Assembly: GCA_944322025.1 (NCBI GenBank)
Contig: CALUOH010000017.1
Span: 1 to 34,976 of the forward strand
DNA from: an uncultured Bacteroidales bacterium
Lineage (GTDB): Bacteria > Bacteroidota > Bacteroidia > Bacteroidales > Paludibacteraceae
Direction: 5' to 3'
Length of the DNA stretch: 34,976 nt
The notes under the pieces are model-generated. The model did no database searches. It was not told the DNA's origin and saw only the letters and a list, made by a program, of their open reading frames with translations. Of this stretch, positions 1-8,040 are shown piece by piece. Every line of letters starts with the position of its first letter. Position 1 is the stretch's first letter. Made by a program: the position numbers and the translations under genes.

Positions 1-47
1 CCAAATGACATAGACGCATAGTTGCGTGCCTGAAACAAAAGCATCGA

Positions 48-80
48 GGGCGTACCCGCACACCGTAGGTACGCCCTTTC
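48..80 (+). terminator. Hairpin terminator of an off-window upstream gene
   Basis: A perfect 9-bp stem GGGCGTACC (48-56) / GGTACGCCC (68-76) is followed directly by TTTCT. The short T-tract makes it a moderate rho-independent terminator on the plus strand. Confidence 0.6.
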
Positions 81-277
81 TGTCTTCCCCGCCTGACCTG
101 ATTGACAGGGCAGCCGCCCTGCCTGACAGCCCCGTTGAAGCGCAGCTCCTCTCTCCGGCATAGCGCGGCAACACACAAACTGCTCTATTGCCACAATCCT
201 TCCACACTTTCAATACACAATAAACATATCACATCCACAATCACCACTGCCATTCACCACCATTTCAGTCCCATAAA

Positions 278-341
278 GCCTTGATTATGAAGCCAATCAA
301 CTAACCTTCAGCTATCTTGCAGCTACCTCCTCCCTACCCTC
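278..341 (+). repeat. Possible degenerate third copy of the dispersed repeat
   Basis: The core TTCAGCTATCTTGCAGCTAC followed by CTCCTCCCTACCCTC resembles the core of the two long repeats at 22051-22370 and 27041-27372 (TTTCAGCTACCTTTCAGCTA, then TCTCCTCCCTATCCTC). A CTTG-ATTA element upstream is also similar. Only about 60 bases align by eye, so this is either an old fragment or a simple pyrimidine-rich coincidence. Confidence 0.35.
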
Positions 342-440
342 AACCAAGCAAGACTACACGATTGTTTCAATTCCTGCCAAAAATCACAAAAGGACGGACA
401 TGGTAATAGCGATATGTATTCCGCACATCGCCTGCCTTTC

Positions 441-495
441 GTATAAAACAATCGCCTCAGCCGCGGCATCATCTGCCGCCGTGCTGAGGCGATTG
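441..495 (-). terminator. Strong rho-independent terminator of fba
   Basis: The arms CAATCGCCTCAGC (449-461) and GCTGAGGCGATTG (483-495) pair perfectly over 13 bp. An inner stem GCGGCA (463-468) / TGCCGC (474-479) extends the hairpin. Read on the minus strand it is followed by TTTTATAC. It lies about 30 bases past the aldolase stop codon. Confidence 0.85.
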
Positions 496-523
496 CCTTA
501 CACCTGTATGTTCCTTACTCTAT

Positions 524-1522
524 TTACTGAGCCTTCCCGTCCGAGCCGAGCACATTGACTATCTTGTGCATATACAGCTTCTTCAGCTCCTCACGTGCCG
601 GGCCGAGATACTGGCGCGGGTCAAACTTGTCCGGCTGCTCATTAAAGAACTTGCGTATCGTGGCAGTCATGGCCAGACGGCCGTCAGAGTCTATGTTAAT
701 CTTGCATACAGCCGACTTTGCAGCCTCGCGAAGCTGATCCTCCGGTATGCCTATCGCGTCTTTCAGCTTGCCGCCGTTCGCATTGATTATGTCGACATAC
801 TCCTGCGGAACAGATGACGAACCGTGCAGCACAATCGGGAAGCCCGGCAACCTCTTCTCCACCTCTTTCAAGATATCGAAACGAAGCGGCGGAGGCACCA
901 GATGCCCATTCTCATCCCTCGTACACTGCTCCGGCGTAAACTTGTTCGCTCCATGTGATGTCCCGATAGAGATAGCCAGGGAGTCAACTCCTGTGCGCGA
1001 GACGAAATCAACAACCTCCTCCGGACGTGTATACGTATGATGTTCAGCCGAAACCTCATCCTCTATCCCGGCCAGCACACCAAGCTCGCCCTCTACCGTC
1101 ACATCAAACTGATGGGCATACTCCACCACCCTCTTCGTAAGAGCTATATTCTCCTCATACGGCAGGTGCGAACCGTCAATCATCACCGACGAAAAACCCA
1201 TGTCCACACAGCTCTTGCACAGCTCAAACGTGTCACCGTGGTCAAGATGCAGGCATATCTGCGGATGTTCCCAGCCAAGTTCCTTGGCATACTCGACAGC
1301 ACCCTGCGCCATATAGCGGAGCAGTGTCTGGTTGGCGTATTTACGTGCACCGCTCGACACCTGCAATATTACCGGTGACTTCGTCTCCGCGCAAGCGGAA
1401 ACGATTGCCTGCATCTGCTCCATGTTATTGAAATTGAATGCAGGGATGGCATAACCTCCTTTTATCGCACCCTTGAACATCTCTCTGGTGTTCACAAGGC
1501 CAAGATCTTTGTAACTTACCAT
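524..1522 (-). CDS. fba: Class II fructose-bisphosphate aldolase
   Basis: This zinc-dependent glycolytic and gluconeogenic aldolase interconverts fructose 1,6-bisphosphate with dihydroxyacetone phosphate and glyceraldehyde 3-phosphate in the cytosol. The class II family is clear from PAFNFNNMEQ near the N-terminus, the metal-site segment LHLDHGD, the GELGVLAG segment, and the phosphate-binding AISIGTSHG and LHGSSSVP motifs. I place the start at the ATG at 1522 (MVSYKDLG, 332 residues). The frame is open upstream to 1594, but those 24 residues are not family-like, and the promoter -7 box at 1592-1599 would overlap the longer start. The gene is monocistronic, with its own promoter and a strong terminator. 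Family identity is very secure; only the physiological direction is inferred. Confidence 0.97.
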   Translation of the reverse strand: MVSYKDLGLVNTREMFKGAIKGGYAIPAFNFNNMEQMQAIVSACAETKSPVILQVSSGARKYANQTLLRYMAQGAVEYAKELGWEHPQICLHLDHGDTFELCKSCVDMGFSSVMIDGSHLPYEENIALTKRVVEYAHQFDVTVEGELGVLAGIEDEVSAEHHTYTRPEEVVDFVSRTGVDSLAISIGTSHGANKFTPEQCTRDENGHLVPPPLRFDILKEVEKRLPGFPIVLHGSSSVPQEYVDIINANGGKLKDAIGIPEDQLREAAKSAVCKINIDSDGRLAMTATIRKFFNEQPDKFDPRQYLGPAREELKKLYMHKIVNVLGSDGKAQ

Positions 1523-1591
1523 ACTTAATTGTTTTTTATTTATGACACAAAACGCTGTAAGCCTATCGGGATACCGCACAGTCCTACTCTG

Positions 1592-1623
1592 CAAAGGTAA
1601 TCATTTTATATGGACAAAACAAA
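1592..1623 (-). promoter_or_regulatory. Promoter of fba
   Basis: Read on the minus strand, TTTG (1620-1623) is separated by 20 bases from TACCTTTG (1592-1599), matching the Bacteroidota consensus TTTG-N19-21-TAnnTTTG. The predicted transcription start near 1586 leaves a leader of about 64 nt before the ATG at 1522. Confidence 0.85.
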
Positions 1624-1651
1624 GAAAACGGAAATATCCTTACCCGTTCCA

Positions 1652-2353
1652 TCATTTTCTCAGGTCAAACAGATACGCGAACGAAAGTTTCAATGTACCC
1701 TGCGTCAGATAAGTATTCGTGCCTGACGACATAGGCAGCGTATACAGATAGTCGTTTCTGGTCGCATTGTTCAGGCTGTATTGATAAGAGAGCCTACCTT
1801 GAAAATTTCTGTATTTGAATGCCATGCCAACCTCGGCGGCTATCTCGCAACGCACTATGCGCCCATCTTTTCCGAACAGCCCTTCGGCCTCATTCTCGTA
1901 CATCACAGGCCGGCGCATATCCGTATTCTGCCATGCTATGTCCCTGCCGTGCAGCGCACACGTGAACACTGGGCCGATGAAGGCGGATATCACATATTTG
2001 TTCTGCACCGGAAAATTCACATACACATGCACCGGCACATTCAGATAGAACAACTGCCTGTTGAAATAGGTCGATGTGTCCACTCCGGCATACGAGAGGT
2101 TGAACGCCGAAGACCGCATCTCATACGTCGCTGCGGCATCCCAACCCCATCGGTTGGTAATATCCCACTCGAAAAGCGCACCTACATGGAAACCCGCACC
2201 GGGTATCGGCTTAAATCCTGCATCCTCGTCCGCACACCACATGGTACTGTGCGACATGGACGGGCCTCCAATGAAACCCAGTTTCTGTGCCGATGCTGAA
2301 ACCGAAAACACTGCCGTAATGACAATGGCTATCAATATCTTGTATACATTCAT
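1652..2353 (-). CDS. Outer-membrane beta-barrel protein (PorT-like family)
   Basis: This is a probable small outer-membrane barrel of about 233 residues. It starts with a signal peptide (MNVYKILIAIVITAVFSVSASAQ). The mature part alternates polar and hydrophobic residues with many Tyr/Trp/Phe, for example WDITNRWGWDAAATYEMR and the final strand LKLSFAYLFDLR, and ends in an aromatic/hydrophobic strand typical of barrels. The chosen start at 2353 places the signal peptide at the N-terminus; an in-frame ATG at 2371 would add MCEKAG and overlap the lemA stop. It is the last gene of the FKBP–TPM–LemA cluster. Family-level identity rests on overall pattern, and no specific role is supported. Confidence 0.75.
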   Translation of the reverse strand: MNVYKILIAIVITAVFSVSASAQKLGFIGGPSMSHSTMWCADEDAGFKPIPGAGFHVGALFEWDITNRWGWDAAATYEMRSSAFNLSYAGVDTSTYFNRQLFYLNVPVHVYVNFPVQNKYVISAFIGPVFTCALHGRDIAWQNTDMRRPVMYENEAEGLFGKDGRIVRCEIAAEVGMAFKYRNFQGRLSYQYSLNNATRNDYLYTLPMSSGTNTYLTQGTLKLSFAYLFDLRK

Positions 2354-2370
2354 GCCTGCCTTCTCACACA

Positions 2371-2961
2371 TTAAAACTGCACCTGCGGAGCTGACTCCGT
2401 GCCATCCGCCGCCTCGAAATACTCCTTCTTGTCAAACCCGAACATGCCAGCTACCATGTTGTTCGGGAAGCGGCGTATCATCAGGTTATAAGCCTTCGCA
2501 CTCTCATTGAAGTTGGCGCGCGCCACCTGTATGCGGTTCTCCGTCCCCTCAAGCTGTTCTTGCAGATTGAGGAAATTGGTGTTGGCCTTGAGGTCAGGAT
2601 AGTTCTCCGCCACCATGAGCAACCGCCCAAGTGCGGCACCAACCTCACCCTGCACTGCCTGATACTCCTTTATGTTTTCCGCCGTCAGATTGTCGGCATC
2701 GACAGTCATCTGCGTGGCGCGTGCGCGTGCCGAGACTACCGCATCGAGTGTCTCCTGTTCATGGGCTGCATACCCTTTCACCGTATTGACCAAGTTGGGT
2801 ATGAGATCCGCCCTGCGCTGATACTGACTCTCCACATTGGCCCATGAGGTGCTGACACTCTCCTCTGCAACTACCATTTTATTATATGCACCTATCATCC
2901 AAAACACGATGATAATAACAACAGCAAACACGGTTATAAGAACCACATAACTCTTTTTCAT
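2371..2961 (-). CDS. lemA: LemA family protein
   Basis: The 196-residue protein has one N-terminal membrane helix (about residues 5-27, VVLITVFAVVIIIVFWMIGA). The long helical LemA domain follows, marked by YNKMVVAEESVSTSWANVESQYQRRADLIPNLVNTVKGYAAHE and, near the end, NFNESAKAYNLMIRRFPNN. The length is usual for the family. LemA proteins are membrane-anchored and mostly periplasmic helical bundles of unclear function, often encoded beside TPM-domain proteins, as here with the gene at 3005-4267. The neighbouring beta-barrel gene follows directly. Identity is secure; the biochemical role is not known from the sequence. Confidence 0.95.
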   Translation of the reverse strand: MKKSYVVLITVFAVVIIIVFWMIGAYNKMVVAEESVSTSWANVESQYQRRADLIPNLVNTVKGYAAHEQETLDAVVSARARATQMTVDADNLTAENIKEYQAVQGEVGAALGRLLMVAENYPDLKANTNFLNLQEQLEGTENRIQVARANFNESAKAYNLMIRRFPNNMVAGMFGFDKKEYFEAADGTESAPQVQF

Positions 2962-3004
2962 ATCGACATAATATTATTCTGATTATCATTTTGTTAAATT
3001 CCTG

Positions 3005-4267
3005 TCAGAACCGGCCTCCAGCACCGCCACCTCCAAAGCTTCCGCCTCCGAAGCCCCCGCCGAAACCGCCTCCGAAACCGCCTCCGAAGCCTCCACGATG
3101 CGACGACGTGACTGGTGGCGCGACTATGATGCGCGGCACACGGAACGGGGTAACCTTGCGGTAATGGCAGCTGCGGCATTCGTAGACATCCTCCCCACGT
3201 CCCTCGCTGAGCGGCGTTGCCGCCACTACCACATTATGTGACACCAGCGAATAGGCCTTGGAATTGCATATCGGGCAATGGGAGAATTTCGAATCCATAT
3301 CAAGATAAGAGAATATCTTCACCTCGTTGCACGATGGACACACCCAGACATCATAGTCCACGGATTTCAGCATCTCCTCCACCTGCTGCCCCTTGGAGAG
3401 GAAGACATCCTCTTGGTCTTCCGAGAGAAGCCGCATCTGTGCTCCGCACTTGCCGCAAACGACTGGTTTTACCCTCGCTCGGCGACGCAGACTACGGAGA
3501 TAGAGGACTAAGAACAATACCGGTATCGGGAACACCCAAGCCAATGGTTTAACCTCGCGCACCACATAGTCAAGCGACTTATAACGTACATTGTTCTCTC
3601 CCGCTATACGTGCCACACGGGAATAGGCCCACCACAATGCGATTATGAACATCAGGCAGGAGAACATAAGATAAATCATCAGCCAGTTCACATATCTTAC
3701 CTGCGGAGAGTCCGTTCCCAACAGCATCTCCTGCACGGCCTCATCTGTCATAAGACGTTCGCACACACCATCTATCGCCACACGGAACGCCTCATCCACC
3801 CTGCCAGTGCGCATCAGCGGGAACACCCCTTCGTTCAAAAGCTGATTGAGATATGCGTCAGGCAGTATGCCTTCAAGCCCCGTACCCGTCTCGAAGCGCA
3901 TGGCGCGTATATCGACAACATACAGGAAAAGCAAGCCGTTGTTTCTGCCGCGCTTGCCTACACCCCACCCCGAAGCCAACTCGTACGCAAACGATGTCTC
4001 GTCGTCACCCACTATGCTCGGCAATACAACTACAGCCACCTCTGCCGAAGTCTGCCGTTCGAGGGCTGAAAGCTTGGCGTTCAACTCATTTACAACGTCG
4101 GGAGAAAGCACCCCTACCTCGTCCGTCACATAACAGCCGGCACACATCATTCGCGGATTGGGGACATCCCCAACGCGATAATCCGCAACCGCATGCACCG
4201 CCACCGAGAACAGTAGCAGAAGTAACGTACAAATCGGTGATATGTATGGTATTATTCTCAAAATCAA
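3005..4267 (-). CDS. TPM-domain membrane protein with zinc ribbons and glycine-rich tail
   Basis: The 420-residue protein has a signal peptide (to about residue 28) and a TPM (YgcG/Psb32-type) domain at about 40-175, with EVAVVVLP, GWGVGKRGRNNG and FETGTGLEGILPD. Two membrane helices follow (about 195-215 and 248-265). A soluble C-terminal part carries four CxxC pairs (CGKC, CPSC, CPIC, CRSC), which would build two zinc ribbons. The protein ends in a repeated GGFGGGFGGG tail of roughly 30 residues, common in YgcG-type proteins. Its start overlaps the stop of the upstream FKBP gene by four bases (ATGA), suggesting translational coupling. TPM domains are implicated in membrane-protein turnover or repair; a joint role with LemA is inferred from adjacency. 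Confidence 0.9.
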   Translation of the reverse strand: MILRIIPYISPICTLLLLLFSVAVHAVADYRVGDVPNPRMMCAGCYVTDEVGVLSPDVVNELNAKLSALERQTSAEVAVVVLPSIVGDDETSFAYELASGWGVGKRGRNNGLLFLYVVDIRAMRFETGTGLEGILPDAYLNQLLNEGVFPLMRTGRVDEAFRVAIDGVCERLMTDEAVQEMLLGTDSPQVRYVNWLMIYLMFSCLMFIIALWWAYSRVARIAGENNVRYKSLDYVVREVKPLAWVFPIPVLFLVLYLRSLRRRARVKPVVCGKCGAQMRLLSEDQEDVFLSKGQQVEEMLKSVDYDVWVCPSCNEVKIFSYLDMDSKFSHCPICNSKAYSLVSHNVVVAATPLSEGRGEDVYECRSCHYRKVTPFRVPRIIVAPPVTSSHRGGFGGGFGGGFGGGFGGGSFGGGGAGGRF

Positions 4268-4767
4268 TAGTTAATTACATCCACTAATTCCACATCGAAA
4301 ATCAATGTGCTATGCGGCGGCACAATAAAGTTACCCTTATAATCCTCGGAGCCGTCAGAGCCATAAGCCTTAGATGCAGGTAGATACATTTTCACATGCG
4401 ACCCCTGCGGCATAGTACCAAGCACCTCTTTCCAACCGTCAATGCAGTCGCCAAGATAAAGATACTGCTCCTCTCCGGAATCGAACACAGTGCCGTCTAT
4501 GAGTTCTCCCGTGTAAGTCACCGTTATAAGTGACGACAACCCCGTATTAGGGTCAACAGTAGGCTTAGGTACAGGCCCGAACCCTCTATGATACACCTCA
4601 TACTGTATGCCCGATGGCAACACATATACCTCCTGCACGTAAGAGTCCTCACCGAGACTGGACTTGTGATTTTCCAGCCAAGTCTCGTTCAGCCCCTGCC
4701 ATGTGGAAAAATGCCCTTCACAACCACACAATACAATAACTACAAACAAATATATCAGTTTCTTCAT
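4264..4767 (-). CDS. FKBP-type peptidyl-prolyl isomerase lipoprotein
   Basis: The 167-residue protein begins with a lipoprotein signal ending in a lipobox (LCGC, Cys at residue 16). It then has an FKBP domain in the C-terminal two thirds: VTYTGELIDGTVFDSGEE, a middle segment GSHVKMYLPASKAYGSDG and the final strand IVPPHSTLIFDVELVDV. These are the hallmark blocks of FKBP prolyl isomerases, which speed cis-trans proline isomerisation in secreted proteins. It would be anchored in the cell envelope facing the periplasm. It is the first gene of the cluster with TPM and lemA and has a consensus -7 box just upstream. Confidence 0.92.
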   Translation of the reverse strand: MKKLIYLFVVIVLCGCEGHFSTWQGLNETWLENHKSSLGEDSYVQEVYVLPSGIQYEVYHRGFGPVPKPTVDPNTGLSSLITVTYTGELIDGTVFDSGEEQYLYLGDCIDGWKEVLGTMPQGSHVKMYLPASKAYGSDGSEDYKGNFIVPPHSTLIFDVELVDVINY

Positions 4768-4789
4768 CCTTTAATTAACCTTGTGCCTA

Positions 4790-4797
4790 CAAAGATA
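4790..4797 (-). promoter_or_regulatory. Promoter -7 box of the FKBP–TPM–lemA operon
   Basis: TATCTTTG on the minus strand matches TAnnTTTG exactly, 22 bases before the ATG at 4767. The nearest TTTG elements upstream are 16 or 23 bases away, so the -33 part is not ideal. The leader would be only about 15-20 nt. Confidence 0.65.
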
Positions 4798-4881
4798 GGA
4801 CAATTCTGTCAGACAAACCTCAAAACACACAGGCGATTAACCTAAATTTCGAGATAAATTGTGCCAGCCGGAGGATACAGC

Positions 4882-5463
4882 TCACATGGCAATGTTCGGC
4901 ACAAGCATTTTCAGCACCGTCTGAACAAACCACGGCAACAGTATGACCGCAGCCCCATTCACGAACATGAAAATCTGACTCTCCCGCTCGTTCATGTTCA
5001 ACGTGTCGCCGGCAAATATCCACAGCAAGTATAGCACATACAGCAACAGTGCCTTGAGAAAAAACATATTAGGCATCACACACAGCACCACGCGCAGTAC
5101 ATAGACCGGCAGAAAGGCGTATGCCATAACCGTCTCAGCGACCACCCCCGTCAAATCCTTACCCAAAAAACGCCGGGAGATGACCTTACACAGCGACACG
5201 GACAACAGGTACGAAGCGAACAAGGAGACAAAGGCGAAGACGGGCTTCAGCACAGCCGCCTCAGACCTGAACTCTTCGGCATACACACAGTACGAGAAGA
5301 ACGTCAGCACAGCCACCACGGCACACCACGGCAAGACAAACCCCTTATATATGGACTTGCCCGCAAAAGGGCTGTCGGTCATGACGCTCGCAGCCACACT
5401 CTCCGGATGCACGAGGAGACGATAGATATAAGAAACGGTATGGCTCAGCATATCAGGCATCAA
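4882..5463 (-). CDS. Yip1-like integral membrane protein
   Basis: The 193-residue protein has a short amphipathic N-terminus (YRLLVHPESVAASVM) and about five hydrophobic helices (roughly residues 42-60, 70-92, 110-130, 133-150 and 165-185). The pattern of a soluble start with a Pro-Glu motif, then IYKGFVLPWCAVVAV and later TVMAYAFLPVY, resembles Bacteroidota proteins assigned to the Yip1 family. The assignment is by general resemblance, and no catalytic residues are visible. It follows nfo by only 8 bases and is the last gene of the operon that starts with the 7TM-HD gene. The function is unknown. Confidence 0.75.
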   Translation of the reverse strand: MMPDMLSHTVSYIYRLLVHPESVAASVMTDSPFAGKSIYKGFVLPWCAVVAVLTFFSYCVYAEEFRSEAAVLKPVFAFVSLFASYLLSVSLCKVISRRFLGKDLTGVVAETVMAYAFLPVYVLRVVLCVMPNMFFLKALLLYVLYLLWIFAGDTLNMNERESQIFMFVNGAAVILLPWFVQTVLKMLVPNIAM

Positions 5464-5471
5464 CAGTTAGG

Positions 5472-6314
5472 TCAGGCGGCATACTCTTTCAGGAGCGCAA
5501 TCTCCGACTTCCAGCGCGACTCATCGGGAGTTTCGAGTATCAGCGGTATGCCGTCAAGCCTCGAATCCTGCATGATGAAGCGGAAAAGGTCATAGCCAAT
5601 GAGCCCTTCGCCCAGCACCTCGTGGCGGTCTACCCGCGAAGCGAGTTCCTTCATCGAGTCGTTAAGATGCATGCCGCGCAGATAGCCGAGACCGACCACG
5701 CTGTCAAGTTCCTTAATAACAGCATCGAATTTCTCCGCAGTACGCATGTCATAGCCAGAGGCGAAAGCATGCTGGGTGTCTATGCAGACCCCCACACGGC
5801 TCTTGTCATCCACGAGGTCTATAATAAAACGCAGATGCTCAAAGCGGTAGCCGAGGTTAGTGCCCTGTCCCGCCGTGTTCTCTATGACCGCCGTCACGCC
5901 AGAGGTCTGTTGCAACGCCATGTTTATGCTCTCAGCTATGCGTTTCAGGCAATCCTCCTCAGACATCTTTTTCAGATGCGAACCGGGATGGAAATTGAGA
6001 CGGTCAAGCCCCAGCTGGCTGCACCTGCGCATCTCGTCAATGAACGATTCACGGCTCTTTCTGAGCCCTTCGTCATCAGGAGAGCCGAGGTTTATCAAGT
6101 AACTGTCATGCGGCAGTATCTGTGCTGCCGAATAACCGTAAGCGGCACATCTTTCCTTGAATACCGTAATACTCTTCTCGGTCAGAGGCGGGGCAATCCA
6201 CTGCCTCTGGTTCTTGGTGAACAGGGCAAAAGCCGTAGCCCCTATCAGGTGCGCATTCTCCGGGGCATTCTCAACCCCGCCCGATGCGCTCACATGTGCT
6301 CCTACATATTTCAT
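5472..6314 (-). CDS. nfo: Endonuclease IV (apurinic/apyrimidinic endonuclease)
   Basis: This is a zinc-dependent base-excision-repair enzyme that cuts DNA 5' to abasic sites and also trims 3' blocking groups. The 280-residue length and motifs are typical: [13 protein letters not shown] at the N-terminus, NFHPGSH, the metal-ligand segments [13 protein letters not shown] and [19 protein letters not shown] with the following DRHEVLGEG, and LETPD at the end. The ATG at 6314 gives the canonical MKYVGAHVS start; the frame also has an ATG at 6326 that would add four residues. It lies between gldG and the Yip1-like gene with very short gaps, so it is probably co-transcribed with them. Confidence 0.96.
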   Translation of the reverse strand: MKYVGAHVSASGGVENAPENAHLIGATAFALFTKNQRQWIAPPLTEKSITVFKERCAAYGYSAAQILPHDSYLINLGSPDDEGLRKSRESFIDEMRRCSQLGLDRLNFHPGSHLKKMSEEDCLKRIAESINMALQQTSGVTAVIENTAGQGTNLGYRFEHLRFIIDLVDDKSRVGVCIDTQHAFASGYDMRTAEKFDAVIKELDSVVGLGYLRGMHLNDSMKELASRVDRHEVLGEGLIGYDLFRFIMQDSRLDGIPLILETPDESRWKSEIALLKEYAA

Positions 6315-6335
6315 TGTATTATCCATTATCAGTTA

Positions 6336-8030
6336 TCACTGTCTCACCCAACGACGGCGGTGAAGATAGAGATACGCCGCGCCACCCACGGCGACAATAG
6401 CAAGCGGCAACAACACATTGAGCCACTTCATGTGCGCAGCACCCGTGAGCACAGCCGCCTTGTTCAGCAACCTGAGGCGCACAGTACGGTTGCGCAACTC
6501 CATAAGTCCCATATCGTCAGTCAGATAGAGCATTGAATTGAGTATAAAGTCCTTGTTCCCATAGGTCATCCGTGTCATGCGGTCATAGCCGAGCGGCACG
6601 ATAGCCACTCCGCCGTCGGCGTTCTCAAGGTCGTTGCGCAGCACATCGCCGTCGCCCACCACAACCATGCGGGTCAACGCACTGCTGTCCAGCTTTGCCC
6701 TCGACACGTTCAGCCCTTTCGGAGGCATCCTATTCCTGAATGCCGAGACGAAACGCCCCTCCATGACGGCGGCGACAGGCGCATAGCCCGTGGTGAAGTA
6801 CTCCTTAGGGTCAACGCTTATGATGCGGTTGAGGTCTATATCGTTAGGCGCGGCGGTGATGTGCGAGGCGTTGCCGGAGACAAGCAGCACGCTCTTCTTC
6901 ACCCCCGCCGTGTCACCGGGGAAATCTATCAGGGAGGCAAACTCTCCCTTCACCGCAGAACGGTTTTTCGTTATAGGATGATAGGGCGATGTCTGGAGCA
7001 GAGGGGCATAGAACCACGGCATGGGCTCAAACTTCGGGGTTTCTCCCGGACGGGCTATATTGACAGGCATATACGCGCACTGCAAGTCCTCAACGACAGT
7101 CGGCGTTATCCTCACTCCATAGCGGAACAGCATGTCCTGTAAATTGAGGTCGAGCGGCATCAGCGGCGAGACACCGCTTTTTGCCATATCATCGTGCGAC
7201 ACCTGCACTCCATCTATGCACCACAGCACGCGGCCTCCGCGCATCAGGTACTGGTCTATGATATACTTGTCGGTCTCCGAGAACTTCTCCTGAGGAGCAG
7301 CAATGATAACAGCATCATACCCGTCAAGCATATCGTCATACGCACCAAGCACACCCCTGTCCACCTGAAAATAGCGGCTCAGCGCGGCCGAGATGTCGTA
7401 CGTCTCAGCCTCCGAGAGTTCGCCGTGCCCCTCTATGAACGCCACCTTGCGCACCTCGCTCTGCTGGAGTATCCTTAAGGCATCGGCAAACAGATACTCG
7501 TGGTCTTCCATGGCAGCGTTTACGGCCTCCTCGCCCGACAGTCCGTCGCCCGGCTGCAACAGACATACCGGGACTGTATCGCCATGCGCCGAGACCTCAG
7601 CCCACGGGAACAGAACCTGCTGGGATACTCCGCCATGTCCATCGCGCACAGCCACGGACATGCCACGGAGACCACGCCGCTCCAAGCGTTCATAGCCCGC
7701 ATAGCGGCTCTCATCGTCCGCAGCCTCATTGGGGTCTATGTATGACAGCGTTATTTTCTCTCCCGCGTATGCGTTCAACTCGTCTATCAGGTCACGCACA
7801 GAATGGCGCAGCCGCACCATGTCAGCATCCATATCACCGCCAAGGTAGATGTCCACATGCACCGGCTCGTCTATGGCGGCGACTATCTCACGCGTACATC
7901 CGGCTATGGTGAAACGTCCCTCCTCCGTCATGTCAATACGGAAAAACACACTGCGCGACATTATAAGCCACACGGACAATGCAGCAACGGCGAGTACGCA
8001 CACCAAGACAATCAACCTGCTCTTCTTCAT
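6336..8030 (-). CDS. gldG: Gliding motility/T9SS-associated ABC-type protein GldG
   Basis: The protein of about 564 residues has an N-terminal membrane helix (SRLIVLVCVLAVAALSVWLI). A long extracytoplasmic ABC-transporter-auxiliary domain follows, beginning FRIDMTEEGRFTIAGCTREIVAAIDEPVHVDIYL, with VAFIEGHGELSE and GGRVLWCIDGVQ. A C-terminal helix before the RRRWVRQ tail ends the protein. This is the architecture of GldG, usually paired with the permease GldF. No gldF is adjacent here: the upstream neighbour is the 7TM-HD gene, 10 bases away. The start at 8030 (MKKSRLIV) is chosen because it begins the membrane helix; the frame is open to 8066 but would overlap the previous gene. Confidence 0.85.
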   Translation of the reverse strand: MKKSRLIVLVCVLAVAALSVWLIMSRSVFFRIDMTEEGRFTIAGCTREIVAAIDEPVHVDIYLGGDMDADMVRLRHSVRDLIDELNAYAGEKITLSYIDPNEAADDESRYAGYERLERRGLRGMSVAVRDGHGGVSQQVLFPWAEVSAHGDTVPVCLLQPGDGLSGEEAVNAAMEDHEYLFADALRILQQSEVRKVAFIEGHGELSEAETYDISAALSRYFQVDRGVLGAYDDMLDGYDAVIIAAPQEKFSETDKYIIDQYLMRGGRVLWCIDGVQVSHDDMAKSGVSPLMPLDLNLQDMLFRYGVRITPTVVEDLQCAYMPVNIARPGETPKFEPMPWFYAPLLQTSPYHPITKNRSAVKGEFASLIDFPGDTAGVKKSVLLVSGNASHITAAPNDIDLNRIISVDPKEYFTTGYAPVAAVMEGRFVSAFRNRMPPKGLNVSRAKLDSSALTRMVVVGDGDVLRNDLENADGGVAIVPLGYDRMTRMTYGNKDFILNSMLYLTDDMGLMELRNRTVRLRLLNKAAVLTGAAHMKWLNVLLPLAIVAVGGAAYLYLHRRRWVRQ

Positions 8031-8040
8031 AGTATCAATA

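Larger units (their letters stand above)
1..523. other. Intergenic region left of the aldolase gene
   Basis: No convincing gene is visible in these 523 bases. The stretch holds a plus-strand hairpin terminator near 48-80 for a gene outside the window, a possible degenerate copy of a dispersed repeat near 278-341, and the minus-strand terminator of the aldolase gene near 441-495. A 60-codon reading frame at 102-284 is rich in Thr, His and Ser and has no recognisable motif, so I treat it as chance. Confidence 0.7.

Noticed and set aside
102..284. 60-codon frame near the window start
   Set aside because: Low-complexity Thr/His/Ser composition, overlaps a repeat-like area, and has no promoter or motif.
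5622..6536. 304-codon plus-strand frame over nfo and the end of gldG
   Set aside because: Crosses two recognised genes in antisense and shows no family features.
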